From positions 2,666,001 to 2,730,000 of the forward strand of contig NZ_CP124855.1 of assembly GCF_030012525.1 (NCBI RefSeq): a DNA stretch of 64,000 nucleotides, in the 5' to 3' direction. This document shows positions 42,920-52,795 of the stretch, in pieces. Origin of the DNA: Chryseobacterium gotjawalense. GTDB taxonomy: Bacteria; Bacteroidota; Bacteroidia; Flavobacteriales; Weeksellaceae. The position numbers were made by a program, and so were the translations under genes. Numbering within the stretch: position 1 is the first letter of the stretch; the number at the start of each line of letters is the position of its first letter. Below the pieces are notes generated by a model, which saw only the letters and a program-made list of their open reading frames with translations, was not told where the DNA came from and ran no database searches.

Positions 42920-43615
42920 TTATTTTGAGAATTGATGGAATTCTTCTGTGAGTTTCAGGTACTCGTCTGTATATTTTCTGGGAGATTTCTCGATCACTAA
43001 TTCCGACTCATTTGTTTCCTTTTTATGGAATCCAAATTCTAATATCAGTCTTTTTGGTTTTGAATTTTTAATGCCACAGATCTGTATTTTGTTGTGTAAA
43101 TACAATGATTTTTTAAAACAATATTCTTCAAACAGTACACCGGAATCAAAAGGGATAATTACCGAAAGAAACCCTTTTTCAGATAATAAATCCAATGATT
43201 TGTCTACTAAAAACCCGAAGGAAAGTTCAGTTTGCTGTCTTGCAGTAATATCTTTTTGTGATCCATTTTCTTCAAAATAAGGAGGATTCGATACAATTAA
43301 ATCATATTTTTCTTTTGAATTAAAGTTTTTATAATCCTGCAGAAAAACCTTTAATCTATTTCTGAATGGTGAATTTTCAAAGTTTTCAACAGCCAGTTCT
43401 ACTGCATTTTCATTAATGTCGATTGCATGAATATCTGCCTCTGGATTTCTTTGAGCCAGCATCAATGAGATCAAGCCAGTTCCTGTGCCCACTTCCAGAA
43501 TGTTTTTCGCATTGTTTACCGTAGAAGCAGCACCGAGCAAAACACCGTCTGTCCCGACACGAAACACCTTTTTCGATTGCTGGATACTGAATTGTTTAAA
43601 ATGAAAAGGTTTCAC
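42920..43615 (-). CDS. trmN6: tRNA1(Val) (adenine(37)-N6)-methyltransferase
   Basis: The 231-residue SAM-dependent enzyme (YfiC family) methylates adenine 37 of tRNA-Val. Motif I is ILEVGTGTGLISLML, the acidic loop is HAIDINENAVELA, and the catalytic N6-adenine motif is VSNPPYFEENGSQ. The start is GTG and matches the usual family N-terminus (MKPFHFKQFSIQQSKKVFRV). It converges with the lipoprotein gene with 4 bp between stops. Confidence 0.9.
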   Translation of the reverse strand: MKPFHFKQFSIQQSKKVFRVGTDGVLLGAASTVNNAKNILEVGTGTGLISLMLAQRNPEADIHAIDINENAVELAVENFENSPFRNRLKVFLQDYKNFNSKEKYDLIVSNPPYFEENGSQKDITARQQTELSFGFLVDKSLDLLSEKGFLSVIIPFDSGVLFEEYCFKKSLYLHNKIQICGIKNSKPKRLILEFGFHKKETNESELVIEKSPRKYTDEYLKLTEEFHQFSK

Positions 43616-43687
43616 TGAAAGTAGTAGATTTTGGAATTTTTTACAAAAATAGCGGCTCGGAATGATACGGCGTCCCGCGCGAATGAT

Positions 43688-45160
43688 TTAGTTTTGTTGA
43701 ATGGATTTCATGTTGTTTGGGAGTGAAATGGTAAAAGTCGATCCTTTTCCAAGTTCAGATTTCACTGAGATTTCGCCTTTGTAATCTTCCACCATTTTGC
43801 GAACCATCGTTAATCCCAGTCCCATTCCGCTCGACTTTGAAGTGAAATTAGGTTCGAAAATGCGGTTGTAGTGATCTTCGGAAATACCAACACCATTGTC
43901 TTCTACGGTGATGATGATCCTTTTTTGCCGTTGTTCTACATCGACATTAATGATGTTTTCACGCTCATCATCGGTTGCCTGTCTCGCATTAGAAACCAGA
44001 TTGGTTATGATTCTGGACAAATATATTTTATCCATGTCGATCATTATTTTTTCTTTATTGGCGTGGAAATATATTTTTTCGTCGCTGAAAATATTAATGA
44101 TGTTTTTTATTTCTTTATTAAGGTTAAAAACCTCATTATTCTTTTCCGGTAGCTGGGCAAACTGAGAAAAAGCGTTTGCCACTGTGGCGACCAAATCAAT
44201 TTGATCTACCATTGTTTTACTCAGGTGTTTTACTTTGTCATATATTTTCGGGTCATTCGGGTCAAATTTTCTTTCAAAATTCTGAATGGTGAGTTTCATC
44301 GGTGTTAAAGGATTTTTGACTTCATGAGCAACCTGTTTCGCCATTTCGCGCCAGGCTTCTTCTTTATCTTTAAAACTAAGCCGTTCTTTTTGTTCCTTAA
44401 TTTGTAGAATCATTTTATTATAAGCTTTTACCAGCTGATTCAATTCATCATTCTGGTAATACCGAATGGGTTGCGGATCATTTTCGAAAAGAGTGATTCT
44501 GTTTATAAGGTCAGAAAATTTGGTTACCGCTCTGGTTAAGTGATTAGAGATAATCCAGCTCAGCCAGACTCCAAATCCAATTACAAAAAGATTAACAATG
44601 AAAATGTAATTCAGGTATTTGTTGAATACGCTTACATACGCGGCATCGTTGTGATGATAAGGGAAATATACAATAGCAATCGGCTCAAGCATATTGTTTT
44701 TCAGGATCATATAGGAAGAGGTTACATTGGAACCCGTTTTCGGATCGAAGTTTTGAAAATCCACTCTTTTGTCACTTTTCAAAACCTGATTAATAACTTC
44801 TAAGGAAAGCTTTTTGGCGGAAATTAGGTTGATGTCTTTATTAGAAATTACAAAATTCCCGTTCAAATCATATATGATGATGTCTTGATTGTTGATGTCC
44901 GCGATCTCGAAAATAGCATTGGATAAGATTTTCGGTAAATCGTTGGTTTGTACCTGTGTGTGACTTACCGCGTAATCAAGGGCAGACATGAGTGATTCGG
45001 CTCTTTTCTGCAAATCGGTTCTGCTTTGTTCCGTGGCATTGTTCTTTAAAATAAAATAGGATAAGGTGGAGGAGCCTGTGATGCTGAGAAAGCAAATCAG
45101 CAGAAAACCCCAGAAAACTTTATTTCTTAAACTAAAACCTTTGTATTTAGAGAACGGCAT
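43688..45160 (-). CDS. Orphan sensor histidine kinase (NtrY-like architecture)
   Basis: The 490-residue membrane kinase has TM1 (about 12-33), a periplasmic sensor region of about 135 residues, TM2 (about 180-200) and a HAMP-like segment (SNHLTRAVTKFSDLINRI). The H-box is AHEVKNPLTPMKLTIQNFER, followed by N-box LVSNARQATDDERENI, G1 VEDNGVGISEDHYNRIFEP and G2 SGMGLGLTMVRKMVEDYKG. The NPLTPMKL H-box resembles NtrY-type kinases. It overlaps the end of ribE by 14 bp. No response-regulator gene is adjacent, so partner and signal are unknown. Confidence 0.88.
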   Translation of the reverse strand: MPFSKYKGFSLRNKVFWGFLLICFLSITGSSTLSYFILKNNATEQSRTDLQKRAESLMSALDYAVSHTQVQTNDLPKILSNAIFEIADINNQDIIIYDLNGNFVISNKDINLISAKKLSLEVINQVLKSDKRVDFQNFDPKTGSNVTSSYMILKNNMLEPIAIVYFPYHHNDAAYVSVFNKYLNYIFIVNLFVIGFGVWLSWIISNHLTRAVTKFSDLINRITLFENDPQPIRYYQNDELNQLVKAYNKMILQIKEQKERLSFKDKEEAWREMAKQVAHEVKNPLTPMKLTIQNFERKFDPNDPKIYDKVKHLSKTMVDQIDLVATVANAFSQFAQLPEKNNEVFNLNKEIKNIINIFSDEKIYFHANKEKIMIDMDKIYLSRIITNLVSNARQATDDERENIINVDVEQRQKRIIITVEDNGVGISEDHYNRIFEPNFTSKSSGMGLGLTMVRKMVEDYKGEISVKSELGKGSTFTISLPNNMKSIQQN

Positions 45161-45743
45161 TTTTTTTCATCAATTTATTAACATATTTTCCAATGATATC
45201 GAATTCCAGATTCACGGTGTCTCCCACTTTTAGCGTTTTCATATTGGTAAATTCCCAAGTGTAAGGAATAATCGCCACCGAAAAATCATCAGAGCCGCTC
45301 TCGGCAACGGTTAAGCTAATTCCGTTTACCGTGATGGAACCTTGCGGAACAGTTGTGTACTCATCAGTATTTTCATAGGAAATAGTGATGAGAAAGCTGC
45401 CGTCTTTGTCTTGGATTTTTTCTACAATACCCGTTTGATCAACATGACCTTGAACCATGTGACCATCTAGCCGTCCATCGAACTTCAAACACCGTTCCAA
45501 ATTCACTTCGGTGCCGATTTTCCACTTGCCAAGATTTGTTTTTTCCAAAGTTTCATCAATAGCGGTGACCCGATAATGGGTTTCGGTAATTTCTACCACC
45601 GTTAAACAGCAGCCGTTGTGCGCTAAACTTTGGTCAATTTTTAATTCCTGGGTGAAAGGGCAATTTAAAATAAAATCGATATTGCTGTCGTTATGATTGA
45701 TCGCTTCTACAATCCCGGTTGCTTCTACAATTCCTGTGAACAT
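45147..45743 (-). CDS. ribE: Riboflavin synthase, alpha chain
   Basis: The ATG at 45743 gives the canonical start MFTGIVEATG and 198 residues. Two similar lumazine-binding halves are visible: the first has SLAHNGCCLTVVEI and the second SITVNGISLTVAES, with GHMVQGHVDQTG at the junction. It dismutates two lumazines to riboflavin. It is divergent from pdxA, a common neighbour in Flavobacteriia. No FMN riboswitch is recognised upstream. Confidence 0.95.
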   Translation of the reverse strand: MFTGIVEATGIVEAINHNDSNIDFILNCPFTQELKIDQSLAHNGCCLTVVEITETHYRVTAIDETLEKTNLGKWKIGTEVNLERCLKFDGRLDGHMVQGHVDQTGIVEKIQDKDGSFLITISYENTDEYTTVPQGSITVNGISLTVAESGSDDFSVAIIPYTWEFTNMKTLKVGDTVNLEFDIIGKYVNKLMKKNAVL

Positions 45744-45874
45744 GTTTTTGATATTTTTTAAGAGAAAAGGTGAACTGAAAATCAATTAATTCCTTAGAAT
45801 TAAAATAAAGTAATAGTAGTTAATCCTAATTTGTTAAATTTGTAAAATTCTATTAATTTTCAAAGATAATAAAA

Positions 45875-46963
45875 ATGAGTCCGAAACAACATAAAATAAA
45901 AGTGGGAATTTCTATCGGTGATTACAATGGAATCGGTCCGGAAATTATCATGAAATCTCTGAAAGATAAATCTATTACCGATTTTTTTACGCCCATTATA
46001 TTTGGTTCGGGAAAACTGTTTACCTATCAGAAAAACATTTTCAAACTTCAGCATAATTTTAATTATATCACGGAAGTTGCGCAGGCGCAAGATTATAAAA
46101 TAAACATGGTGAATCTTTGGAAAGATAATGTGAATGTAAATTTGGGCACTCCGACTGAAGAATCTACCCGAATGGCGATTGATTCTCTGGAAGCCGCAAC
46201 CAATGCTTTGATGAATGGTGAAATTGATGTGTTGGTTACAGCTCCCATTAACAAAGAGGAGATGATGAAACATGGTTTTCAGCACGCAGGACACACCGGT
46301 TATCTGGAAGAAAAATTTGGTAAAAAAGGCCTGATGTTTTTAGTGACGGATGATTTGAAAGTGGCAGTGTCTACTCACCATATTCCGCTTGCTAACGTTG
46401 CGGAAAATATTTCTAAGGAGAAGATCAAAAAGCAAATTAAACTGTTGAATCAGTGTTTAATTGAGGATTTCTGTATCGAAAGACCGAAAATTGCAGTGTT
46501 GGGTTTGAATCCGCATGCGGGCGATGGCGGAACGATTGGCAGAGAAGAAATTGAAATCATAGAGCCGGCAATCCGGGAATTGTTTGATAATGGTGTTTTG
46601 GCATTTGGGCCTTATCCTGCAGACAGCTATTTTCAGCCCGGTAAATATAAAAACTTCGATGCTGTTTTGGCCATGTATCACGATCAGGGTTTAGCACCGT
46701 TTAAAACATTGGCTTATGAAGAAGGTGTAAATTATACCGCCGGCTTGCCTTTTGTCAGAACTTCTCCCGATCATGGCGTTGCTTATGATATTGCCGGTAA
46801 AAACATTGCTGATGAACAGAGTTTTACCGAGGCAGTTTTCATGGCCATCAAAATTTTCAATAACAGAAAAGAATATAATGATTTAATAACCAATCGGATG
46901 CAGCCCCGCAGAAGCTCTTCTGCTAACAGCCCCGATGAGGATCTGCCGGTTGATCGGGCCTAG
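45875..46963 (+). CDS. pdxA: 4-hydroxythreonine-4-phosphate dehydrogenase
   Basis: The 362-residue enzyme of the DXP-dependent vitamin B6 pathway starts KVGISIGDYNGIGPEIIMKS. It has LVTAPINKEEMMKHGFQHAGHTGYL and HDQGLAPFKTLAY, the His residues of which bind zinc, and LPFVRTSPDHGVAYDIAG. The last 25 residues (after NRKEYNDLITNR) are Ser/Pro/Asp-rich and encoded by conspicuously GC-rich DNA. TAAATTTG (45835-45842) is a likely -7 box. Confidence 0.95.
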   Translation: MSPKQHKIKVGISIGDYNGIGPEIIMKSLKDKSITDFFTPIIFGSGKLFTYQKNIFKLQHNFNYITEVAQAQDYKINMVNLWKDNVNVNLGTPTEESTRMAIDSLEAATNALMNGEIDVLVTAPINKEEMMKHGFQHAGHTGYLEEKFGKKGLMFLVTDDLKVAVSTHHIPLANVAENISKEKIKKQIKLLNQCLIEDFCIERPKIAVLGLNPHAGDGGTIGREEIEIIEPAIRELFDNGVLAFGPYPADSYFQPGKYKNFDAVLAMYHDQGLAPFKTLAYEEGVNYTAGLPFVRTSPDHGVAYDIAGKNIADEQSFTEAVFMAIKIFNNRKEYNDLITNRMQPRRSSSANSPDEDLPVDRA

Positions 46964-47009
46964 TAAATACGCCAGGAAAATATTTACTGCAGATTTGTTT
47001 AAGATTAAT

Positions 47010-47039
47010 TTGTAATATTAAAAAAAATGCATATTTTTG
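47010..47039 (+). promoter_or_regulatory. Consensus Bacteroidetes promoter for the DUF177-rpmF unit
   Basis: TTG at 47010-47012 and TATTTTTG at 47032-47039 are separated by exactly 19 nt, matching TTG-N19-TAnnTTTG. The ATG follows 12 nt after the -7 box, so the leader would be very short. Confidence 0.8.
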
Positions 47040-47051
47040 CACACTCATTTT

Positions 47052-47567
47052 ATGGACAAGTTTAGAAACTACGAGATTGAGTTTTCCGGACTAAAAAACG
47101 GAAAACACCAGTTCAGTTTTGAGATAGATAAGAAGTTCTTTCAACTTTTCGATACTGAACAAGAATTTACAGAACCTAGAATAGTTGCTGATGTCCTCAT
47201 GGATAAGCATACTACTTTTTTAGAACTTTGGATTAAGACTTCAGGGACAGTTAATTTAGTTTGTGATATTTCAAACGAACATTTTGACTATCCGATAGCG
47301 CATGAAATTGAAGTTTTGGTAAATTTTGGGGAAGAATATGATGACAGCAATGTTGATGTGGTTACCATTCCAAGAACAGATCACGCTTTCAATGTTTCAC
47401 AATTGATTTATGAAGATGTGATGCTGTCGATCCCAATGAAAAAAGTTTCTCCTAATCTTTCAGAAGAAGATTTAGAAATTCTGGAAAAGTTCAGTCCGAA
47501 AGATATTATTGAAGAAGAGCCGGAAATTGACCCACGGTGGGAAGCATTGAAAAAATTAAAAGAATAA
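47052..47567 (+). CDS. DUF177 (YceD) family protein
   Basis: The ATG at 47052 (MDKFRNYEIEFSGLKNGKHQ) gives 171 residues. The TTG-initiated extension would begin inside the -7 box and is rejected. The family is usually encoded just before rpmF and is linked to 23S rRNA maturation and L32. Family features are TVNLVCDISNEHFDYPIAHE, where the usual first Cys pair is reduced to one, and the acidic C-terminal tail with EIDPRWEALKKL. It is 75 bp upstream of rpmF. Confidence 0.9.
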   Translation: MDKFRNYEIEFSGLKNGKHQFSFEIDKKFFQLFDTEQEFTEPRIVADVLMDKHTTFLELWIKTSGTVNLVCDISNEHFDYPIAHEIEVLVNFGEEYDDSNVDVVTIPRTDHAFNVSQLIYEDVMLSIPMKKVSPNLSEEDLEILEKFSPKDIIEEEPEIDPRWEALKKLKE

Positions 47568-47642
47568 AAATTAAATAGTTTAAAATGATGAGAATTGAGA
47601 AATCAAATACTCATCGCTCATCAAATTAAAAAATTATAAGAA

Positions 47643-47846
47643 ATGGCACATCCAAAGAGAAGACAATCGTCAACAAGAAGAGATAAAAGAAGAACGCACT
47701 ACAAAGCAGTGGTTCCTCAATTGGCAAAAGATGCAACATCAGGTGAAATGCACTTGTATCACAGAGCACACTGGCATGAAGGTAAATTATACTACAGAGG
47801 GAAAGTAGTAATAGAAAAAGAGGTAGAAACTGCAGAAGAAAATTAG
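47643..47846 (+). CDS. rpmF: 50S ribosomal protein L32
   Basis: The 67-residue protein starts [19 protein letters not shown], the invariant L32 N-terminus. It lacks the C-terminal Cys pairs of zinc-type L32. A terminator follows directly. Confidence 0.97.
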   Translation: MAHPKRRQSSTRRDKRRTHYKAVVPQLAKDATSGEMHLYHRAHWHEGKLYYRGKVVIEKEVETAEEN

Positions 47847-47880
47847 GCCTAAAATCTAATTAAAACTTCGTTTTTATACA

Positions 47881-47915
47881 AAAACCACTCAATTTTTTCA
47901 ATTTTGAGTGGTTTT
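47881..47915 (+). terminator. Terminator after rpmF
   Basis: A 12-bp stem AAAACCACTCAA (47881-47892) with 47904-47915 is followed by more T residues. Confidence 0.88.
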
Positions 47916-47961
47916 TTATTGTTTTTTAGTATCTTTGACATAATAAACAAATACCAAATAT

Positions 47962-48438
47962 ATGGACATTAAAGACATCCAAAATCTTATAAAATTTGTT
48001 TCTAAAGCTGAGGTTTCAGAAGTAAAATACAAAACTAAAGATTTCGAAATCACCATTAAAACTCCGCTTGCAGGAAGCGAAATGAATTATATGGGTTCAC
48101 CTGCAGTTTATCACACTGCGCCGCAACAAGCGCCGGTTGCACCGCCAGTAGCTGCAGCTATTGCCGCACCATCTGCACCATTGGAAGATGATAGCAAATT
48201 TATTACCATCAAATCACCAATGATTGGTACCTTCTACAGAAAACCATCACCAGACAAGGATCTATTTGTAAACGTAGGTGACGAAGTTACTGAGGGAAAA
48301 GTAGTTTGTGTCATTGAAGCAATGAAATTATTCAACCAAATCGAATCTGAAGTTTCGGGGAAAATAGTGAAAGTTCTGGTAGACGATGCAACTCCTGTAG
48401 AATACGATCAACCGCTATTTTTAGTTGATCCATCTTAA
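47962..48438 (+). CDS. accB: Acetyl-CoA carboxylase biotin carboxyl carrier protein
   Basis: The 158-residue carrier has an N-terminal region with EVSEVKYKTKDFEITIKTP, a Pro/Ala-rich linker (about 55-85) and the biotinyl domain with the lysine in IEAMKLFN. It shuttles carboxybiotin between AccC and AccAD. TATCTTTG (47930-47937) is a likely -7 box. accC follows after 90 bp. Confidence 0.96.
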   Translation: MDIKDIQNLIKFVSKAEVSEVKYKTKDFEITIKTPLAGSEMNYMGSPAVYHTAPQQAPVAPPVAAAIAAPSAPLEDDSKFITIKSPMIGTFYRKPSPDKDLFVNVGDEVTEGKVVCVIEAMKLFNQIESEVSGKIVKVLVDDATPVEYDQPLFLVDPS

Positions 48439-48528
48439 GTAATTTTAAATGATAAATTATATATTTTAGATGTGCATTCATTTAAAATAATTTAAAATTC
48501 AAGATTCAAAATTTAAAATTCTTAACAG

Positions 48529-49881
48529 ATGTTCAAAAAAATATTAATCGCCAATCGCGGCGAAATTGCAATGCGAATCCTTCGTACCTGCAAAGAAATG
48601 GGAATTAAAACCGTTGCCGTGTATTCTACTGCGGATAAGGACAGTCTCCATGTGAGGTTTGCAGATGAAGCAGTTTGTATAGGACCGCCGATGAGCAAAG
48701 ATTCTTATCTTAAAATACCCAATATTATTTCGGCAGCGGAAATTACCAATGCTGATGCAATTCATCCCGGTTACGGATTTTTGTCAGAAAATGCAAATTT
48801 CTCCAGAATCTGCCAGAAAAACGGTATCAAATTTATTGGTGCATCTCCTGAGCAGATTGACAGAATGGGAGACAAAGCGAACGCGAAAGCGACCATGAAA
48901 GAAGCTGGAGTGCCATGTGTTCCCGGTTCAGAAGGTCTTATTGATTCTTACGAACACGCCATAGAAATTGCGAAAGAAGTCGGTTATCCGGTGATGATTA
49001 AAGCAACTGCAGGTGGTGGTGGAAAAGGAATGAGAGCTGTTTGGAAAGAAGCAGATATGAAGGAGCATTGGGAATCTGCAGTTCAGGAAGCGGTTGCCGC
49101 TTTTGGAAACGGTGGAATGTACATGGAGAAACTTATTGAAGAACCACGTCATATCGAGATTCAAATTGCCGGTGATCAATATGGAAGAGCTTGTCATTTA
49201 TCAGAAAGAGATTGCTCGGTACAAAGAAGAAATCAGAAGTTAACTGAAGAAACGCCATCACCATTCATGACCGATGAACTTCGTCAGAAAATGGGTGATG
49301 CTGCTGTAAAAGCCGCGGAATATATCGGGTATGAAGGAGTAGGAACGATTGAGTTCCTGGTGGATAAAAACCGTGATTTCTATTTTATGGAAATGAATAC
49401 CAGAATTCAGGTAGAACACCCAATTACAGAACAGGTTGTAGATTTTGATTTAATTAGGGAACAAATTCTTTTAGCTTCCGGGACTGCTATTTCGGGGATT
49501 AATTATTTTCCGAAACTGCATTCCATTGAATGTAGAATCAATGCTGAAGATCCTTTCAATGACTTCCGGCCATCACCGGGAAAAATTACCGGGCTGAATA
49601 TTCCGGGTGGACACGGTATTCGTGTAGATACCCATGTTTATTCAGGATATTCGATTCCATCCAATTACGATTCGATGATTGCAAAGTTAATTACCACCGC
49701 ACAAACCCGGGAAGAAGCTATTGCCAAGATGAAACGCGCTCTCGAAGAATTTTATATTGAAGGCGTGAAAACAACCATTCCTTTCCATAGACAGTTAATG
49801 GAGAACGAAGATTACCTCGCGGGAAATTATACCACGAAATTCATGGAAGATTTCAAAATGGATAAAAAGTTTGATAATTAA
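48529..49881 (+). CDS. accC: Acetyl-CoA carboxylase, biotin carboxylase subunit
   Basis: The 450-residue ATP-grasp enzyme carboxylates biotin on AccB. Segments are [33 protein letters not shown], the Gly-rich ATP loop [14 protein letters not shown] and the metal-binding [16 protein letters not shown]. Length and motifs are normal. Confidence 0.97.
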   Translation: MFKKILIANRGEIAMRILRTCKEMGIKTVAVYSTADKDSLHVRFADEAVCIGPPMSKDSYLKIPNIISAAEITNADAIHPGYGFLSENANFSRICQKNGIKFIGASPEQIDRMGDKANAKATMKEAGVPCVPGSEGLIDSYEHAIEIAKEVGYPVMIKATAGGGGKGMRAVWKEADMKEHWESAVQEAVAAFGNGGMYMEKLIEEPRHIEIQIAGDQYGRACHLSERDCSVQRRNQKLTEETPSPFMTDELRQKMGDAAVKAAEYIGYEGVGTIEFLVDKNRDFYFMEMNTRIQVEHPITEQVVDFDLIREQILLASGTAISGINYFPKLHSIECRINAEDPFNDFRPSPGKITGLNIPGGHGIRVDTHVYSGYSIPSNYDSMIAKLITTAQTREEAIAKMKRALEEFYIEGVKTTIPFHRQLMENEDYLAGNYTTKFMEDFKMDKKFDN

Positions 49882-49903
49882 TATCATTCAGTTTTAAAAA
49901 TAG

Positions 49904-49922
49904 CTGCCTCTTTTTGAGGCAG
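49904..49922 (+). terminator. Terminator of accBC
   Basis: CTGCCTC (49904-49910) and GAGGCAG (49916-49922) around TTTTT, followed by TTTTTG. Confidence 0.85.
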
Positions 49923-49976
49923 TTTTTGTTTCAATACTTTTCAATTATTATCGTTAAATTTGTAAAAAGAAAAAAA

Positions 49977-51227
49977 ATGTCAGAAGCTATTCAACAAAAG
50001 GATTCTCAGTATTATATTGATTTAGAAAACGAACATGGCGCACACAACTATCACCCGCTTCCTGTGGTTTTGGATAGAGGTGAAGGCGTTTTTGTCTGGG
50101 ATGTTGAAGGTAAAAAATACTATGATTTTCTTTCCGCTTATTCTGCGGTAAATCAGGGGCATTCTCATCCGAAAATTGTCAGTGCTTTAGTAAATCAAGC
50201 TAAGAAATTAGCTTTAACGTCGCGCGCTTTCCATAACTCAAGTTTGGGAGAATATGAGAAGAAAATAACTTTACTTTTTGGGTTTGATAAAGTTTTACCA
50301 ATGAATTCAGGTGCAGAAGCAGTTGAAACCGCAGTAAAATTAGCCCGGAAATGGAGTTATGAAGTGAAAGGAATTTCTGAAAATGCAGCGAAAATAATCG
50401 TTTGTGAAAATAATTTTCATGGAAGAACCACGACTATCGTTTCTTTTTCTAATGATCCTGATGCCAGCAAAAACTATGGTCCTTTTACACCAGGATTTAT
50501 AAAAATTCCTTATAATGATATCAATGCTTTAGAAGAAACTCTGAAAAATGATGCAGAAAATATCGCGGCATTTTTAGTAGAACCTATTCAAGGTGAAGCC
50601 GGAGTTTACGTTCCGGATGCAGGTTATTTAAAAGCTGCTTCGGAATTATGTAAAAAATACAATGTTCTTTTCATTGCAGATGAAGTCCAAACCGGAATCG
50701 CAAGAACTGGAAGATTGATCGCTTGTTATCACGAAGAGGTACAACCCGATATTTTGGTTTTAGGAAAAGCAATTTCCGGCGGAATGTATCCTGTGTCGGC
50801 AGTTTTGGCAAATAACGAAATTATGAATGTGATAAAACCGGGTCAACACGGTTCTACTTTCGGTGGGAATCCGATTGCCTGTGCGGTTGCGATTGCTGCA
50901 CTGGATGTTGTAGAAGAGGAGAAACTTTCTGAAAGAGCTGAATCGTTAGGGAATCTTTTCCGTTCAGAAATTGAAAAAGTGATCGCGAAAACTTCACTCA
51001 TTACCAAAGTCCGTGGGAAAGGTTTATTAAATGCAATTCTCATTAATGATTCTCCGGAAAGTTCTACCGCCTGGAATCTTTGTTTGAAATTAAAAGAAAA
51101 CGGCTTACTGGCAAAACCGACTCATGGCAATATTATTAGATTGGCGCCGCCTTTGGTGATTACTGAAGAACAGCTTTTGGACTGCGTTTCGATTATCGAA
51201 AAAACCGTTTTGGAGTATAAAAAATAA
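49977..51227 (+). CDS. rocD: Ornithine--oxo-acid transaminase
   Basis: The ATG at 49977 gives 416 residues starting [21 protein letters not shown], close to the eukaryotic and Bacillus ornithine aminotransferase N-terminus. The class III features are [17 protein letters not shown] (PLP phosphate), [16 protein letters not shown] (cofactor Asp), [17 protein letters not shown] (PLP lysine) and [14 protein letters not shown]. It converts ornithine to glutamate semialdehyde. The stop overlaps the next ATG by one base, tying it to the glycan cluster transcript. Confidence 0.93.
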   Translation: MSEAIQQKDSQYYIDLENEHGAHNYHPLPVVLDRGEGVFVWDVEGKKYYDFLSAYSAVNQGHSHPKIVSALVNQAKKLALTSRAFHNSSLGEYEKKITLLFGFDKVLPMNSGAEAVETAVKLARKWSYEVKGISENAAKIIVCENNFHGRTTTIVSFSNDPDASKNYGPFTPGFIKIPYNDINALEETLKNDAENIAAFLVEPIQGEAGVYVPDAGYLKAASELCKKYNVLFIADEVQTGIARTGRLIACYHEEVQPDILVLGKAISGGMYPVSAVLANNEIMNVIKPGQHGSTFGGNPIACAVAIAALDVVEEEKLSERAESLGNLFRSEIEKVIAKTSLITKVRGKGLLNAILINDSPESSTAWNLCLKLKENGLLAKPTHGNIIRLAPPLVITEEQLLDCVSIIEKTVLEYKK

Positions 51228-52006
51228 TGGGAGTCTCGGTCGCCGTCATAACTTATAACGAGGAAGACAATATTAAAAGATATCTGGATTCAGTGAATGA
51301 TATCGCTGATGAAATTATTGTTGTTGACAGTTATTCTAAAGATAGAACCAAAGAACGCTGTTCGGAATATCCTAATGTGAAATTTTTCGAAAAGAAATTC
51401 AACGGCTACGGCGAACAGAAAAATTATGCTTTAGATTTTTGTACCCACGAATGGATTCTCTTTTTGGATGCGGATGAAATTCCGGATTCGGAGTTGAAAA
51501 ATTCCATCAGAAAAATTGTGGATTCGGGAAATTCCAAATTTAATGTTTATGAAATTAAATTCAAGAATTATGTTGGCACGCGTCTCATAAAACATGGAGG
51601 TTGGGGAAAAGTGTACCGCGAAAGATTTTTCAAAAAAAGCAGTGCACAATATTCCTCCGACAAAGTTCATGAATATTTGATGACCGACAGCAAAAAAGGC
51701 CGTTTAAACGGACATATTAATCATTATACTTACAAAAACATCCATCATTATCTTTCGAAAATGAATAATTACTCGGATATGATGGCTGAAAAAATGTTTG
51801 AAAGGGGCAAAAAAGTAAACCAACTGAAAGTAATTGTAAATCCTGCTTTTCAGTTTTTCAAAACTTACTTTATTAAGTTTGGATTTCTGGATGGTTTCGC
51901 GGGTTTCTATATCGCCCGAACGATGGCTTTTTATAATTTTATGAAATATATCAAACTCTACAGCATAATAAGACGGAGCAAACTCGAAAAAAAATCTTTA
52001 CAATGA
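51227..52006 (+). CDS. Glycosyltransferase family 2 (WaaE/KdtX-like)
   Basis: The 259-residue GT-A enzyme has VAVITYNEEDNIKRYLDSV and VDSYSKDRTKERC, with the nucleotide-sugar DxD-like DADE at about residue 82 (FLDADEIPD). A conserved HGGWGKVYRERFFKK and HINHYTYKNIHHYLSKMNNY region follows. This layout matches the WaaE/KdtX LPS-core glycosyltransferases. A hydrophobic, membrane-associated C-terminus is visible. The gene two positions downstream (52796) is a paralogue. Donor sugar and acceptor are unknown. Confidence 0.87.
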   Translation: MGVSVAVITYNEEDNIKRYLDSVNDIADEIIVVDSYSKDRTKERCSEYPNVKFFEKKFNGYGEQKNYALDFCTHEWILFLDADEIPDSELKNSIRKIVDSGNSKFNVYEIKFKNYVGTRLIKHGGWGKVYRERFFKKSSAQYSSDKVHEYLMTDSKKGRLNGHINHYTYKNIHHYLSKMNNYSDMMAEKMFERGKKVNQLKVIVNPAFQFFKTYFIKFGFLDGFAGFYIARTMAFYNFMKYIKLYSIIRRSKLEKKSLQ

Positions 52007-52758
52007 TATTTCTTGTAATTATTTTAGTTTTGTTTATTATCTATTTTCGCCTTTATCTTTATCTTTTTCCCAAACACAGACTTATTATTCTGATGTATCA
52101 TAAGGTGGAGAAAGAAGCTGAAGATGAACTTACAGTGAGTGTAGAAAATCTTGAAAAGCAGTTTAAATATCTTCGTGAAAAAAAATACCGTTCGCTTTTT
52201 TTTAAAGATATTCAGTCCGAATCCAGAAAGAAAATCATCATTACTTTCGACGACGGTTATTACAATAATTATGAGTTTTTACCGGCTCTTCTCGAAAAAT
52301 ACGACCTTAAAGCAATCATTTTTATTTCCACAGGCTTTATTGAAAATGGGTATCATGAAAATAAAATGATGAGTTTTGAAGACCTTAAGAATCTTAATCC
52401 CAATTTTTTCGAAATTGCGCTTCACAGTCATCTGCACCAGAATTTCAGGACATTGAACATCCGTGAAATTGAGAAAGACTTAATAGCGAATATGCAGATT
52501 CTGGAATCTCATCAGATTAATTATTCTAAAATTGTGGCCTATCCGTACGGAAAATATGCTAAAAATAAAGAGAATCAAAATCTGCTTTTTTACACCTTAA
52601 AGAAATTAGGCATTGACTTTGCTGTAAGAATTGGCAATAAAATAAATTATTTCCCAAATGCCCAACCTTACGAACTTTGCAGAATCGATATCAAAGGTGG
52701 GGACTCGCTGCAAAAATTTAAAATTAAATTAATACTGGGAAAACTGAAGTTTTTTTGA
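52003..52758 (+). CDS. Polysaccharide deacetylase (NodB homology domain), membrane-anchored
   Basis: The 251-residue protein has one N-terminal transmembrane helix (about 2-20) and a NodB/CE4 domain. Motif 1 is TFDDGYYNNYEF (metal-binding Asp), motif 2 HSHLHQN (metal His pair) and motif 3 YPYGKY. It would remove N-acetyl groups from a surface or periplasmic glycan. It overlaps the previous glycosyltransferase by 4 bp (ATGA), so the two act together. Confidence 0.87.
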   Translation: MIFLVIILVLFIIYFRLYLYLFPKHRLIILMYHKVEKEAEDELTVSVENLEKQFKYLREKKYRSLFFKDIQSESRKKIIITFDDGYYNNYEFLPALLEKYDLKAIIFISTGFIENGYHENKMMSFEDLKNLNPNFFEIALHSHLHQNFRTLNIREIEKDLIANMQILESHQINYSKIVAYPYGKYAKNKENQNLLFYTLKKLGIDFAVRIGNKINYFPNAQPYELCRIDIKGGDSLQKFKIKLILGKLKFF

Positions 52759-52795
52759 TTCTTTACACGTAAATTAATCAAAGACGAATAAAAAA

